Origin: Lachnospiraceae bacterium
GTDB taxonomy: Bacteria; Bacillota; Clostridia; Lachnospirales; Lachnospiraceae
Assembly (NCBI GenBank): GCA_017553505.1
Contig: JAFZLD010000015.1
Coordinates: 1 to 64,000 of the forward strand
DNA length: 64,000 bases
Direction: 5' to 3'
Below, piece after piece: positions 51,746 through 62,788 of this stretch. The notes beneath the pieces were generated by a model that made no database searches, was not told the DNA's origin, and saw nothing but the letters and a program-made list of their open reading frames with translations. How positions within the stretch are numbered: position 1 is the first letter of the stretch; the number at the start of each line of letters is the position of its first letter. A program made the translations under genes and the position numbers.

Positions 51746-52615
51746 ATGAAAGAGTACAGCCCCATCGCCAGCGGCAAGGTAAGAGAGATCTACGATCTCG
51801 GCGATAACCTCGTGTTATACGCAACAGACAGAATCAGTTGTTTTGACGTTATTCTTAACAACACAGTGGTTAACAAGGGAAAGGTTCTTACACAGATGTC
51901 CAAGTTCTGGTTCGACATGACCAAGGATGTAGTGAAGAATCACATGATTTCTGTTGATGCCAAGGATTTTCCGGAATTCTTCAGACAGGAGAAATTTGAG
52001 GGAAGAGTAATGCTTTGCAAGAAGCTTAAGATGATTCCCGTTGAATGTATCGTAAGAGGCTACCTTTCCGGTTCGGGCTGGGCAAGCTACCAGAAGGATC
52101 AGACCGTATGCGGCATCAAGCTTCCCGCAGGACTCAAGGAATCCGACAAGCTTCCCGAGATTATCTTTACCCCTTCCACCAAGGCAGAAATCGGCGATCA
52201 CGATGAGAACATTTCTTATGAGCAGTCGGTTGACTACCTTGAGAAGCGCTATCCCGGCAAGGGCGCTGAATACGCTTCAAAGATTCGTGATTACTCAATC
52301 GCTATTTACAAGAAAGCAAGCGAGTATGCTTATGAGCGCGGCATCATCATCGCTGATACCAAGTTTGAATTCGGTATCGATGAAAACGGTGATATTGTAG
52401 TGGCTGACGAGATGCTTACTCCCGACTCTTCAAGATTCTGGTCTAAGGAAGCTTATGAGCCCGGTCACGGACAGGCTTCTTTTGACAAGCAGTTTGCAAG
52501 AGACTGGCTTAAGAGTCACGAACACGACTGGACACTCCCGCAGGACGTAGTGGACAAGACCATTGCAATTTATCTTAAGGGATATTCAATGCTTACAGGA
52601 ACAGAGCTTAAATAA
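51746..52615 (+). CDS. purC: Phosphoribosylaminoimidazole-succinocarboxamide synthase
   Basis: A 289-residue SAICAR synthase, which couples CAIR and aspartate using ATP in purine synthesis. Typical are SGKVREIYDLGDNLVLYATD, MIPVECIVRGYLSGSGWASY and DEMLTPDSSRFW. The length is that of the longer bacterial and yeast-like form (about 290-305), not the 235-residue form. The start is ATG 51746 behind AAGGAGAG. The next gene begins 11 bases after the stop. Confidence 0.97.
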   Translation: MKEYSPIASGKVREIYDLGDNLVLYATDRISCFDVILNNTVVNKGKVLTQMSKFWFDMTKDVVKNHMISVDAKDFPEFFRQEKFEGRVMLCKKLKMIPVECIVRGYLSGSGWASYQKDQTVCGIKLPAGLKESDKLPEIIFTPSTKAEIGDHDENISYEQSVDYLEKRYPGKGAEYASKIRDYSIAIYKKASEYAYERGIIIADTKFEFGIDENGDIVVADEMLTPDSSRFWSKEAYEPGHGQASFDKQFARDWLKSHEHDWTLPQDVVDKTIAIYLKGYSMLTGTELK

Positions 52616-52626
52616 GGAGAAGATTG

Positions 52627-54081
52627 ATGAGCGATACTTCCAAATATATCAGTCCTTTTTCGGAGAGATATGCTTCGGCGGAGATGCAGTATATTTTCAG
52701 CCAGGACAAGAAATTTTCCACCTGGAGAAAGTTATGGATTGCACTTGCCGAGACTGAAATGGAACTCGGACTTTCACAGGACGGCAAGCCCGTCATCACT
52801 CAGGAAATGATTGATGAGATGAAAGCCCACGTAGACGATATTAACTATGATGTGGCAAGAGAGCGCGAGAAAGAAGTTCGTCACGACGTAATGAGCCATG
52901 TCTATGCTTTCGGATGTCAGTGCCCCAAGGCCGCAGGTATCATCCACCTCGGTGCTACCAGCTGCTACGTAGGCGATAATACCGACATCATTATCATGCG
53001 CGACGCATTAAGACTCGTGCGTAAGAAACTTATTAACGTTATTTCCAAGCTGGCTTCTTTTGCCGAGGAATACAAGGACCTGCCTACTCTTGCGTTCACA
53101 CACTTCCAGCCCGCTCAGCCTACTACAGTCGGCAAGCGTGCGACTTTGTGGCTCAATGAGTTTGTGATGGATTTGGCCGATCTTGACTATGTGCTTGGTT
53201 CACTTAAGCTTCTCGGCTGCAAGGGTACCACCGGTACTCAGGCTTCCTTCAAGGAGTTATTCAACAACAATCAGGAGATTCTTAACAAGATCGATCCCAT
53301 GATTGCTGCCAAGATGGACTTCGATGCATGTTACCCCGTATCCGGCCAGACTTATTCCAGAAAGGTGGACACAAGAGTTATGAACGTGGTAGCCGGTATT
53401 GCGGCTTCCGCTCACAAGATGTCCAATGACATCAGACTCTTACAGCATTTAAAAGAAGTGGAAGAGCCTTTCGAAAAGAACCAGATCGGTTCATCCGCTA
53501 TGGCATACAAGCGTAACCCCATGCGTTCCGAGAGAATTGCTTCTTTGTCCAGATACATTATCTGTGACGCACTTAATCCTGCAATTACTTCCGCTACGCA
53601 GTGGTTCGAGAGAACTCTTGACGACTCTGCCAATAAGCGTATTTCCGTTGCAGAGGGCTTCCTTGCTCTCGATGGTGTGCTTGATATCTGCGTGAATGTA
53701 GCAGACGGTTTAGTAGTTAATGATAAAGTTATCTACAAGCACATCATGAGTGAACTTCCTTTCATGATTACCGAGAACGTTATGATGGATGCAGTCAAAG
53801 CAGGCGGCAACCGTCAGGAACTTCACGAGGAAATCAGAAAGTTAAGCATGCAGGCAGGCGCTCACGTGAAGAAAGAAGGCAAGGAGAACAACCTCCTTAA
53901 GCTTATCGCAGAGAGCGACGCATTTAACCTTACACTCGAAGAGTTAAACGGATTTATGAATCCTATCGATTATGTGGGAAGATCCGTTGAGCAGGTTGAT
54001 GCTTACTTAAAGGATGTAATTAAGCCTATTTTGGACGAGAACAAAGATTTACTCGGCTTGTCCGTAACATTAAAAGTTTGA
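52627..54081 (+). CDS. purB: Adenylosuccinate lyase
   Basis: A 484-residue enzyme of the fumarase/aspartase superfamily. It splits SAICAR to AICAR and adenylosuccinate to AMP, so it works directly after both PurC and PurA. The signature SSAMAYKRNPMRSE is the family pattern, and HLGATSCYVGDN and LPTLAFTHFQPAQPTT are also typical. AAGGAGA from the end of purC lies 6-7 bases before ATG 52627. At 484 residues it is of the longer, human-like form. Confidence 0.97.
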   Translation: MSDTSKYISPFSERYASAEMQYIFSQDKKFSTWRKLWIALAETEMELGLSQDGKPVITQEMIDEMKAHVDDINYDVAREREKEVRHDVMSHVYAFGCQCPKAAGIIHLGATSCYVGDNTDIIIMRDALRLVRKKLINVISKLASFAEEYKDLPTLAFTHFQPAQPTTVGKRATLWLNEFVMDLADLDYVLGSLKLLGCKGTTGTQASFKELFNNNQEILNKIDPMIAAKMDFDACYPVSGQTYSRKVDTRVMNVVAGIAASAHKMSNDIRLLQHLKEVEEPFEKNQIGSSAMAYKRNPMRSERIASLSRYIICDALNPAITSATQWFERTLDDSANKRISVAEGFLALDGVLDICVNVADGLVVNDKVIYKHIMSELPFMITENVMMDAVKAGGNRQELHEEIRKLSMQAGAHVKKEGKENNLLKLIAESDAFNLTLEELNGFMNPIDYVGRSVEQVDAYLKDVIKPILDENKDLLGLSVTLKV

Positions 54082-54096
54082 TTTTGAGGATAATTT

Positions 54097-55638
54097 ATGA
54101 ATCAGGAACTGATTATTGTTTTGGATTTCGGTGGGCAGTACAATCAGCTGATTGCAAGACGTGTGCGTGAGTGCAATGTCTATGCGGAAGTTAAGCCTTA
54201 TACCATGGCGCTTGAGGAGATTGAGAAGCTTAATCCCAAGGGTATCATTTTCACAGGCGGCCCCAACAGCGTATACGATGAGACTTCACCCCACTATGAC
54301 AAGAAGATTTTTGAACTGGGCATTCCGATTCTCGGTATCTGCTACGGTTCACAGCTTATGGCCTACACTCTCGGCGGCGAGGTTAAGACAGCACCTGTCA
54401 GCGAGTACGGTCATACAGAGATTACACTTGATAAGAGTTCGGCACTTTTCTCAGGTGTTGAAGAGAAGACAAGTGTGTGGATGAGCCACACAGACTATAT
54501 TGCGAACGCACCCACAGGATTCAAGATTACTGCACATTCGTCCGTATGCCCCGTGGCTGCCATGGAAGATGCTTCACGTAAGCTTTACGCTACGCAGTTC
54601 CACCCTGAGGTAATGCATACCGAGCGCGGTAAGGAAATGATTTCCAACTTCGTATACAAGGTATGCGGATGCAAGGGCGACTGGACCATGGATTCTTTTG
54701 TGGAGACCAAGATTCGTGAGATTCGCGAGACTGTAGGTAACGGCAAGGTATTGTGTGCTTTGTCCGGCGGGGTTGATTCTTCCGTTGCGGCAGTTCTTAT
54801 GTCCAAGGCTGTCGGCAAGAATCTTACCTGTGTATTCGTAGATCACGGCCTCCTTCGTAAGAACGAAGGCGACGAAGTTGAGGCGGTATTCGGAGAGGGC
54901 GGTTCCTACGAACTTAACTTTATCCGTGTCAACGCTCAGGAGCGCTTCTACGAGAAGCTTGCGGGCGTAACAGAGCCCGAGAAGAAGCGTAAGATTATAG
55001 GCGAAGAATTCATTCGCGTATTCGAAGAAGAAGCCAAGAAAATCGGCGCCGTAGACTTCCTTGTACAGGGTACCATCTACCCCGACGTTATTGAGTCAGG
55101 TCTTGGCAAGTCTGCTGTAATTAAGTCACATCACAACGTGGGAGGACTTCCCGACTGCGTTGATTTCAAAGAAATTATTGAACCGCTTCGTATGCTTTTT
55201 AAGGACGAGGTTCGTAAGGCGGGACTTGAGCTCGGACTTCCCGAGTATCTTGTTAACCGTCAGCCTTTCCCCGGCCCCGGTCTCGGTGTACGTATCGTCG
55301 GCGAAGTTACCGCTGAGAAGGTTCGCATCGTTCAGGATGCCGACTACATCTTCCGCAAGGAACTTGAAAAAGCAGGCCTCACCAAAGGCCTCGGCCAGTA
55401 CTTCGCAGCACTTTCCAACATGCGTTCCGTTGGCGTAATGGGCGACTTCCGTACCTACGACTACGCTGTAGTGCTTCGTTCCGTTAACACCAGCGACTTC
55501 ATGACCGCTGAGTGCAGCAACATACCTTTCGAGGTTCTTCAGATCTGCATGAACCGCATCATTAACGAAGTTAAGGGCGTTAACCGCGTAATGTTCGATC
55601 TTACGAGTAAGCCTCCGGGAACGATAGAGCTTGAGTAA
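54097..55638 (+). CDS. guaA: GMP synthase (glutamine-hydrolysing)
   Basis: A 513-residue enzyme turning XMP into GMP with glutamine and ATP. The N-terminal class I glutaminase has [12 protein letters not shown] with the Cys nucleophile and FHPEV for its His/Glu. The ATP-pyrophosphatase part has [16 protein letters not shown] and the C-terminal dimer domain ends in [13 protein letters not shown], where the Lys/Pro tail closes the active site. GAGGATA precedes the ATG. Last gene of the purine operon, before a terminator. Confidence 0.98.
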   Translation: MNQELIIVLDFGGQYNQLIARRVRECNVYAEVKPYTMALEEIEKLNPKGIIFTGGPNSVYDETSPHYDKKIFELGIPILGICYGSQLMAYTLGGEVKTAPVSEYGHTEITLDKSSALFSGVEEKTSVWMSHTDYIANAPTGFKITAHSSVCPVAAMEDASRKLYATQFHPEVMHTERGKEMISNFVYKVCGCKGDWTMDSFVETKIREIRETVGNGKVLCALSGGVDSSVAAVLMSKAVGKNLTCVFVDHGLLRKNEGDEVEAVFGEGGSYELNFIRVNAQERFYEKLAGVTEPEKKRKIIGEEFIRVFEEEAKKIGAVDFLVQGTIYPDVIESGLGKSAVIKSHHNVGGLPDCVDFKEIIEPLRMLFKDEVRKAGLELGLPEYLVNRQPFPGPGLGVRIVGEVTAEKVRIVQDADYIFRKELEKAGLTKGLGQYFAALSNMRSVGVMGDFRTYDYAVVLRSVNTSDFMTAECSNIPFEVLQICMNRIINEVKGVNRVMFDLTSKPPGTIELE

Positions 55639-55701
55639 CTGACACAAAACCGTTAGCTTATCTTGACATCTTAAGCGAAAAATACTATATTGAACAAAGA
55701 T

Positions 55702-55738
55702 AACGTGCATCGGTGCACATCCTATGCACGTTTTTTGT
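55702..55738 (+). terminator. Terminator of the purine operon
   Basis: AACGTGCAT (55702-55710) pairs with ATGCACGTT (55724-55732), followed by five more T residues. Confidence 0.92.
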
Positions 55739-55794
55739 TGGCAAAACACTTTAGCGCGATAAAATGGTAGCGTGCTAAATACGGGAGGAAGAAA

Positions 55795-56640
55795 ATGAAA
55801 AAGTTTAAAAGAATTTTGGCTCTTATCGGAGTCATGACACTCATCGCAGCTTTATTTGCAGGTTGCGGTAAGGAAAACAGCGACAACAGTAATTCAGGTG
55901 CCGCTTCAAGCGAGAAAACCTATGATTTGACAGGTGTTAAACTCCTTAATGACGGAGTTCTTTGTGTAGGTGAAGAGGTGGGATATCCTCCCTTCGAAGA
56001 TTTCGCTGAAGACGGAACCACCCCCATCGGATTTGATGTGGATATCATCAATGAGATAGCAAGAAGACTCGGTCTTAAGGTTAATATCATCAACACTTCC
56101 TTTGACGGTATTTTCGCAGGAATCGGCAATAACTACGATGTGGTTTGCTCCGCCTGCACCATTACCGACAAGCGCAAACAGAGCATGCTTTTCTCGACTC
56201 CTTACATTTCCAATTATCAGGCAGTCATTCTTAAAGCCGGAGATACCAGAACAATCTCAAGCTTTAACGATCTTGACGGTATGACCATTGCACTTCAGAA
56301 AGAAACCACTTCTGACGAGCTTATAAGCGACTACAAATCAACCGGCACCATCGATATCGAAATCGTTGCCAATGAAAAGGTGTTAAGCTGCTTTACCCAG
56401 CTTGATAACGGTGAAGTTGATGCAGTTGTGGTTGACTCTACCGTAGCTGACGGCTATCTTGCCAAGAACCCCGACAAGTACATCTATGCATACAAGGATG
56501 AGGCTGAAGCAGAGTCCTTCGGTATCGCAATCGGCAAAGAAAACGAGGCTCTTAAGAAAGTTATCGACGAAGTACTTGCAGACATGGAAGCAGACGGCTT
56601 TATCAAAGAAACTTTAGAGTATTGGTTTGGTGCAGAATAG
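55795..56640 (+). CDS. Amino acid ABC transporter substrate-binding lipoprotein
   Basis: A 281-residue family 3 solute-binding lipoprotein. The signal ends in LFAGC (Cys24); the mature domain has VGEEVGYPPFEDF, IGFDVDIINEIARRLG and CSACTITDKRKQSMLFSTPY, all typical of polar amino acid binding proteins. GGGAGGAA precedes ATG. It forms an operon with a permease and an ATPase gene, giving a full importer. The residue specificity (Gln, Cys, His and others) cannot be told. Confidence 0.95.
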   Translation: MKKFKRILALIGVMTLIAALFAGCGKENSDNSNSGAASSEKTYDLTGVKLLNDGVLCVGEEVGYPPFEDFAEDGTTPIGFDVDIINEIARRLGLKVNIINTSFDGIFAGIGNNYDVVCSACTITDKRKQSMLFSTPYISNYQAVILKAGDTRTISSFNDLDGMTIALQKETTSDELISDYKSTGTIDIEIVANEKVLSCFTQLDNGEVDAVVVDSTVADGYLAKNPDKYIYAYKDEAEAESFGIAIGKENEALKKVIDEVLADMEADGFIKETLEYWFGAE

Positions 56641-56674
56641 AAGAAGATTTGGTTAGATTGGGAAACATACGGAT

Positions 56675-57718
56675 ATGAAGAGTTTTTTTAAAAACTTATT
56701 TGATGTTAAAAACTGGAAAAAGAAAACAAAAATCACGTGGATTGTGGTTTTGTGTGTCTTGGCGGTTTGCTGTGTGCTTTCGGCTATAAAGCCTTCTGAA
56801 GCGGACATGAAGCTTCAGGCAAGCGAACAGATGCAGAAGCTTATACAGGCAGATGAGAACAGCACCAGAAAGCATGTGACGGTTACATACAACAGTCTCA
56901 TAATCGTAAATTACTGTTCTTTCTCCACCTCAGGCGCAAGTGAAATCAACGAGAAATATGTAGGCTTTGCGGGACAGGTATTCCACGCGGACGAAGGTGT
57001 CGGCAAGTTTGTGGGCCAGATGGTTAACTATACTTACCGTATGCTTGGCTGCGGCGAGAACATCCTTCACGGTGCGAAACTCACACTTTTGCTTACCACA
57101 CTTACCACCTTAATCGGTGTTATTCTCGGTACGCTTTTGGCACTTGGAAAGATTTCGAGGAACAAGCTTTTAAGCAAGCCTTGTTCTGCGTACATTTTCT
57201 TTTTCCGTGGAACACCCTTGCTGATTCAGCTGTTCGTGATCTATTATTCGCTTCCCGCAATCTTCGGATTTGCATGGAGAGACTTATTTGACGCAGCGGA
57301 TAACCAGGCGGTTTACAAGGGCGCATTCATCGCTGCCCTCATCGCATACGGTTTAAACTCCGGTGCATATTGCGCGGAAATCGTGCGAGCAGCCATTCAG
57401 TCAATTGACAAAGGTCAGCATGAGGCAGCCAAAGCACTTGGTTTGTCCTATGGAAAAACCATGCGACTTGTCATTATTCCCCAGTCTGTCCGCAGAATGG
57501 TTCCGCCCATCTGTAACGAATTTATCATGATGCTTAAGGATGCGTCACTGGTATTTGCAATTTCCCTTATGGACATTACCACCATCTCAAAGAACATCAT
57601 GACCAGTGAAATATCATACATCGTGTTCCTGCCGGCACTGATTATTTATCTTATTATCACTGCCTTTTTCACATGGATTTTCAATGCGGTCGAGAAGAAA
57701 TTCTCGCTGTATGAGTAA
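56675..57718 (+). CDS. Amino acid ABC transporter permease with N-terminal extension
   Basis: A 347-residue permease. The HisM/GlnP-type domain occupies about 125-345, with [20 protein letters not shown] and the ATPase contact loop [20 protein letters not shown]. The first 120 residues are extra: a helix at about 19-37, then about 80 extracellular residues. Such extensions occur in Lachnospiraceae permeases and may dock the binding protein. Ribosome site weak. Confidence 0.92.
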   Translation: MKSFFKNLFDVKNWKKKTKITWIVVLCVLAVCCVLSAIKPSEADMKLQASEQMQKLIQADENSTRKHVTVTYNSLIIVNYCSFSTSGASEINEKYVGFAGQVFHADEGVGKFVGQMVNYTYRMLGCGENILHGAKLTLLLTTLTTLIGVILGTLLALGKISRNKLLSKPCSAYIFFFRGTPLLIQLFVIYYSLPAIFGFAWRDLFDAADNQAVYKGAFIAALIAYGLNSGAYCAEIVRAAIQSIDKGQHEAAKALGLSYGKTMRLVIIPQSVRRMVPPICNEFIMMLKDASLVFAISLMDITTISKNIMTSEISYIVFLPALIIYLIITAFFTWIFNAVEKKFSLYE

Positions 57719-57729
57719 GGAGGTGCGGC

Positions 57730-58506
57730 ATGGACAATTACGAGTACATTCTTGAAACGGAACACGTGAGCAAGAATTTCGGAAATCTTGTTGTTTTAAA
57801 GGACATTAACTTAAAGGTTAAAAAAGGCGAGGTTATCTGTATCATCGGACCCTCCGGAGCGGGTAAATCCACATATTTACGCTCCCTTAACCAGCTTGAA
57901 AAGATAACATCGGGAAAGATTTTTATAAAGGGAGACCTTTTCCTTCACAGAGAGAAGGATCACACGGTTGAAAGAATTGACAAGCAGACCCAGCAAAAGC
58001 TCTTATTGGAAATGGGCATGTGCTTTCAGCGATTCAATCTTTTCCCTCATAAGACGGTGCTTGAAAACATTTGCCTTGCCCCCGTGGAAGTTAAGCACGA
58101 GGACAAAGAAACCGTCAAACAAGAGGCCATGGAGCTTCTTCAAAAGGTAGGTCTTGCGGACAAAGCAAACGAATATCCCAATCGTTTATCGGGCGGACAG
58201 CAGCAGCGTGTTGCAATAGCCAGAGCTCTTGCCATGAAGCCTGAGATCATGCTTTTTGATGAGCCTACCTCAGCCCTTGACCCTGAACTTGTAGGCGACG
58301 TTTTGCAGGTTATGAAGGACCTTGCGTTAGAGGGCATGACAATGTTGGTGGTTACTCACGAAATGGGCTTTGCCAAAGAAGTTGCCGACCGCGTTTTATT
58401 CATGGCGGACGGAATCATTGCAGAGGAAGGAACCCTGGACCGGATATTTAACCATCCTGAGAATCCCAGGACTCAGAGCTTCCTTAAATCTGTGTTAAAC
58501 GTTTAG
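57730..58506 (+). CDS. Amino acid ABC transporter ATP-binding protein
   Basis: A 258-residue ATPase of the GlnQ/HisP class. Walker A is GPSGAGKST, the signature [15 protein letters not shown], Walker [15 protein letters not shown] and the switch His VVTHEMGF. It powers the importer with the two genes before it. TAAGGAGG overlaps the permease stop and lies 6 bases before ATG. A terminator follows. Confidence 0.96.
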   Translation: MDNYEYILETEHVSKNFGNLVVLKDINLKVKKGEVICIIGPSGAGKSTYLRSLNQLEKITSGKIFIKGDLFLHREKDHTVERIDKQTQQKLLLEMGMCFQRFNLFPHKTVLENICLAPVEVKHEDKETVKQEAMELLQKVGLADKANEYPNRLSGGQQQRVAIARALAMKPEIMLFDEPTSALDPELVGDVLQVMKDLALEGMTMLVVTHEMGFAKEVADRVLFMADGIIAEEGTLDRIFNHPENPRTQSFLKSVLNV

Positions 58507-58532
58507 ACGGAAACTAAATATAATGCCAATAG

Positions 58533-58571
58533 ATTGCAGGTAATCCGCGTGATTGCCTGTAGTTTTATTTT
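58533..58571 (+). terminator. Terminator of the amino acid transporter operon
   Basis: TGCAGGTAATC (58535) pairs with GATTGCCTGTA (two G-T pairs), followed by GTTTTATTTT. Confidence 0.82.
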
Positions 58572-58675
58572 GGGCCAATAAACCAAGAAACTATATGAAA
58601 AGCGCACGTTAATGTAGATTTAACTGACATGTTTAATATTGTATATATGTATATTTCTTGTGAAAGGGGAAGGAT

Positions 58676-60688
58676 ATGAACAAAGAAAATACAAAGGTTA
58701 AACATCTCAGCACTAAACTTATGGTGCGCTTTTTGCCTGTAATCATTATCGGCGTAGCGATTATCATCGGTGTGGTTGCGCTCTTCAGTATTCGCCTTAT
58801 CAAGGATTTGCTTCATACCACGTTGGAGCAGCACGTTTCGGCGGATTCGGGTGAGGTTAATAAGCAACTGAATTCTACTTTCTATTATCTGAACGCTATC
58901 GCGGACTCCATTGAAATTCAGGAGTTTTCAAGCGACGAGGAAATGAAAGCATTTATGGCTCAGACACTCGGCCGCTATGATATGATTCCTACCGGCGTAT
59001 ATCTTGGCTTAAATGAAGGTTCTTACATAGACCCTTCGGGCTGGGACCCCGGCAAGGACATTCGTGAAAGTAATTGGTATAAGCAAGGAATGGGCTATAG
59101 CAATTCCTACTATTACTACTACGATGTTCCTTATTTTGATTCGGATACCGGCGACCTTTGCGCCACTGTTATCCGTCACGTTCACTTAAAAGACGGAAGA
59201 GAAGGTGTTCTTGCATCCGACCTTATGATGTCTGCATGCCAGAATTACCTGAATTCTTTTACGATTTTTGATAACGGCCGTGCGGTAATGATTACTTCCG
59301 AAGGCCTCATCTTAAGCAGCCCCAACGCAGAGTGGTGCGGTATGACCGTTGAAGAGACGGGAGATGCTTTTTACGCATCACTTACAAGGTTCCTTACGGC
59401 TAAGGACGGCGAAGTTCAGGAGTTTAAATCGGGCGGCAAGATGTATTACGGAGTTGCCTACACTGTAGACGGAACCGACTGGAAAGTTATAGATTATGCC
59501 AAAGAAGACGATGTTCTTGCCGACGTAAGAGTAATGTTTAATTACATTATCATGGCAGCTTTGGTTATGTTAGTTATAATCATTATCCTGTTTAACACTA
59601 CTCTCGGAAGAATGATCGGCAAGCCCGTAACCGAGCTTACAGGAAACATTAAGCACATCGGAGAAGGCGACTTCACGGTTGAAATAGAGTCTAAGAGTAA
59701 CGACGAAATCGGTGTAATGAATGAGTCCATGAACGGCTTTATTACCAACATTCGCGGCACCATTCGTAACATAAAGGATATTTCAGAACGTCTGGAGCGA
59801 GATTCCAAGAACTCGAGAGAAACTGCCGAAGTATTAACGAGAGAGGCCAAAGAACAGGCTTCTTCCATGGAGCAGATTCTCGACAGCATGGAATCAATGG
59901 CTCATTCAGTTACAGAGGTTGCGGAGAATGCGACTTCTTTGGCCATGACAGTTGCAGATCTTACAGAATCCGAGCGCGGTGTTGAAGCTAACATGAACGA
60001 GTTAGTGGAAAAAGCAGGTGTCGGAAGACGAGACATGAGCAAGGTAAGCGACGGCATGCAGGATATCGTTGCTTCCATGAACGACATGAATACCGCTGTA
60101 CGCTCCGTAGATCAGGCGGCTGAGCAGATTAATCAGATTATCGATATGATTAACGAAATCGCAAGTCAGACCAATTTACTTTCACTTAACGCTTCCATCG
60201 AGGCTGCACGCGCGGGCGAGGCAGGTAAGGGATTTGCAGTAGTGGCAACCGAAATCGGACAGCTTGCAAATAACAGTGCCGATGCCACTCAGCAGATTGC
60301 AGAAATCATCCGAGGCATGACTGAAAAGGTTCAGGACCTTGCAGAAAAGTCTGAGCACAATACCAAGATGATTAACGAAAGCTCCGATACTATTACCAAC
60401 GCGGCAGATACATTCAAGCAGATTACCGATGACTTAAGCGAAGCAAGTAAGACAATGGTTAAGATGGCAGAGCAGATGAACAAGGTTAACGATGTTGCCG
60501 CCAATATGGCTTCCGTTTCCGAAGAGCAGTCTGCAACATCTCAGGAAATCACGGCTACCATCAATCAGCTTACCGAAAGCTCCAAGAATGTTGCTTCATC
60601 CAGTGATACAGTATCCGGTGCAGCCACATCGGTTGCTGAGGCTGCAGACGCAATTAATGAGAGCGTTAAGTTCTTTACCATCGATTAG
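58676..60688 (+). CDS. Methyl-accepting chemotaxis protein
   Basis: A 670-residue chemoreceptor. Helix 1 (about 16-40), an extracellular dCache-type sensor (about 41-285, with [15 protein letters not shown] and VLASDLMMS), helix 2 (about 290-312), HAMP (about 315-368) and a long signalling coil. The hairpin tip reads [31 protein letters not shown], the CheA/CheW contact. The sensor may bind an amino acid, which would suit the transporter genes upstream, but the ligand site is not verified. GAAAGGGGAAGG precedes ATG. Its presence implies the cell is motile. Confidence 0.95.
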   Translation: MNKENTKVKHLSTKLMVRFLPVIIIGVAIIIGVVALFSIRLIKDLLHTTLEQHVSADSGEVNKQLNSTFYYLNAIADSIEIQEFSSDEEMKAFMAQTLGRYDMIPTGVYLGLNEGSYIDPSGWDPGKDIRESNWYKQGMGYSNSYYYYYDVPYFDSDTGDLCATVIRHVHLKDGREGVLASDLMMSACQNYLNSFTIFDNGRAVMITSEGLILSSPNAEWCGMTVEETGDAFYASLTRFLTAKDGEVQEFKSGGKMYYGVAYTVDGTDWKVIDYAKEDDVLADVRVMFNYIIMAALVMLVIIIILFNTTLGRMIGKPVTELTGNIKHIGEGDFTVEIESKSNDEIGVMNESMNGFITNIRGTIRNIKDISERLERDSKNSRETAEVLTREAKEQASSMEQILDSMESMAHSVTEVAENATSLAMTVADLTESERGVEANMNELVEKAGVGRRDMSKVSDGMQDIVASMNDMNTAVRSVDQAAEQINQIIDMINEIASQTNLLSLNASIEAARAGEAGKGFAVVATEIGQLANNSADATQQIAEIIRGMTEKVQDLAEKSEHNTKMINESSDTITNAADTFKQITDDLSEASKTMVKMAEQMNKVNDVAANMASVSEEQSATSQEITATINQLTESSKNVASSSDTVSGAATSVAEAADAINESVKFFTID

Positions 60689-60720
60689 TCATAGCCTAAT
60701 CATAATATTGGTGATTTAAT

Positions 60721-60763
60721 AAGTCCCGGGTCCGTTTGTGGCGGATTCGGGGCTTTCTTCTTG
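60721..60763 (+). terminator. Terminator after the chemoreceptor
   Basis: A 14-base arm from 60721 pairs with one at 60742-60755 (several G-T pairs), followed by TCTTCTT. Confidence 0.75.
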
Positions 60764-60893
60764 CTTTGACGGAAATCAAGGCCACTTCTTTTGCGAAATA
60801 TCAAAAAAACCGTGAGTTATACTTATAGTTTATATCTCATTTATATGGAATAATGGATACTGATAGAAGATTAGTATTCACGGGGGTAATGAC

Positions 60894-62624
60894 ATGAAAA
60901 TGCTGCTTAAGCTCAGCAAAGAAGCTATCAAGTTTAAAAACCTTTATATTATAGCCATTTTCTCCACTTTTATGCTTACGGCCATTAACCTTGCGGCGCC
61001 GAGGGCGTTGTCGGCCATGACGGGTATTGTAAGTGAAGGCGTGGATGAAGCGGGAATGTGCAGGATTCTGATACTTACACTGATTCTTGTGGGGCTGTAT
61101 CTGTCCAGGGTTCTTTTCAGATTCCTAAGTAACTATCTTGCGCATAAGGCTGCCTGGTATCTGGTGGGAGACCTTCGTACCAAGGTTTATGACAAGCTTG
61201 AACGCATGCATATCGGGTATTTCCATGACAAGCAGACCGGCGACCTTATGAGCCGAATTGTGAATGATACGAGAGATTTCGAGCTCCTCTATGCCCATAT
61301 GATTCCGGAGACTATAACGAATTTCGTGACGTTTGCGGGCGTTCTTATTATGCTTCTTACGATTAATGTGAAGCTTGCGCTTATTACGTGTGCGCCACTT
61401 CCGTTGATTTTTATTTCGGGCATTATTTTTTCCAAGAAGGTTAGACCGTTCTTCAAGATTTCGCAAAAGAAAATGGGTGAACTTTCCGGTAAGCTTCAGG
61501 ATAACCTTTCGGGTATTCACGAGATTCAGTCTTTTGGTCGCGAAGAGTACGAGACCGGGCAGGTAGATGCCACTAACTTCGAACACATTAAGGCCATGCT
61601 CACGGCGCTTAAATACAGCGGTATTTTCCATCCGACGGTAGAGTTTATTTCGTCAATCGGAACCATCCTTGTGGTGGCTTTCGGCGGACTTCTTGCCTAC
61701 AGGGAAGGGCTTAAAGTAGAGGATATTGTAGCGTTCCTCCTGTATCTTGGATTGTTCTATGCTCCGGTAACGGGACTTGCTAACTTGCTTGAGAGTATGC
61801 AACAGTCACTTGCGGGCGCTGAGCGTGTGGTGGCGATCCTGGATGCGCCCTGTGAGATTAAAGATAAAGACGGCGCAGAGGGTTTAAAAGATGTTAAGGG
61901 CGCCATCACTTTTGAAAATGTCAGCTTCGCTTACGAGACAGGCATTCCGGTGCTCGACGGAGTTTCTTTTGACTGCGCACCGGGTAAGATGCTTGCGCTT
62001 GTGGGACCTACGGGTGTGGGCAAGACTACGCTTACGCAGCTTATTTCCAGATTCTATGAGCCTACTTCGGGCAGGATTCTGATAGATGGGCATGACATCA
62101 AGGATGTGACGATTGAAAGCTTAAGGCAGAATATCTCGCCGGTGCTTCAGGATACGTTTCTTTTTAACGGAACCATCGCCGAGAACATCGGATACGCATA
62201 TCCCGAGGCCGACCTTGATATGATTAAAGAAGCCGCTAAGATAGCCAATATTCACGAGGACATCCTTGCGATGCCTGACGGTTATGATACCGTTGTGGGC
62301 GAGAGAGGATTGAGGCTGTCAGGCGGCCAGAAACAGCGAGTTTCGATAGCCCGTGCGATTCTTCGAAAGTCACCGATTATCATCCTTGATGAGGCGACAG
62401 CTTCTGTTGACGTTGAGACAGAGCGTCAGATTCAGGATGCTATTACGGGAATTGTAGGCTCGCGTACTATCATAGCCATAGCACACCGGCTTTCCACCAT
62501 CCGTAATGCTGACATGATTCTTGTAATAGAAGACGGCAAGATTACCGAGCAAGGTACCCACGAGGAACTGGTGGCGTTAGGCGGAAGCTATGCAAGGATG
62601 AACAGGATACAGAGTAATTCGTAA
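60894..62624 (+). CDS. ABC exporter, fused permease and ATPase
   Basis: A 576-residue half-transporter. Six membrane helices (about 17-310) with the segment MHIGYFHDKQTGDLMSRIVN are the type IV exporter permease; the ATPase has Walker A GPTGVGKTTL, signature LSGGQKQRVSIARA, Walker B IIILDEATASVD and a switch His in AIAHRLSTI. It acts as a homodimer, or as a heterodimer with a partner not seen here, exporting drugs, lipids or peptides. GGGGG lies 8 bases before the ATG. Confidence 0.94.
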   Translation: MKMLLKLSKEAIKFKNLYIIAIFSTFMLTAINLAAPRALSAMTGIVSEGVDEAGMCRILILTLILVGLYLSRVLFRFLSNYLAHKAAWYLVGDLRTKVYDKLERMHIGYFHDKQTGDLMSRIVNDTRDFELLYAHMIPETITNFVTFAGVLIMLLTINVKLALITCAPLPLIFISGIIFSKKVRPFFKISQKKMGELSGKLQDNLSGIHEIQSFGREEYETGQVDATNFEHIKAMLTALKYSGIFHPTVEFISSIGTILVVAFGGLLAYREGLKVEDIVAFLLYLGLFYAPVTGLANLLESMQQSLAGAERVVAILDAPCEIKDKDGAEGLKDVKGAITFENVSFAYETGIPVLDGVSFDCAPGKMLALVGPTGVGKTTLTQLISRFYEPTSGRILIDGHDIKDVTIESLRQNISPVLQDTFLFNGTIAENIGYAYPEADLDMIKEAAKIANIHEDILAMPDGYDTVVGERGLRLSGGQKQRVSIARAILRKSPIIILDEATASVDVETERQIQDAITGIVGSRTIIAIAHRLSTIRNADMILVIEDGKITEQGTHEELVALGGSYARMNRIQSNS

Positions 62625-62644
62625 CTAATTACAAATGATTTTGA

Positions 62645-62680
62645 TTTCAAGCCATGCGAAACGCTTGGCTTGATTTATAT
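62645..62680 (+). terminator. Terminator-like stem after the ABC exporter
   Basis: TCAAGCCA (62647-62654) pairs with TGGCTTGA (62666-62673), with GCG/CGC inside, followed by TTTATATT. Confidence 0.7.
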
Positions 62681-62788
62681 TACGTCTTAGTGTATTCTGT
62701 AACAGATATTTCTGTATGCTTTTTTCATATTCATGTGGCGACTATTCTGTCACGTTTTCACGAATTATTTGTTTTTTATGTACCTGTT

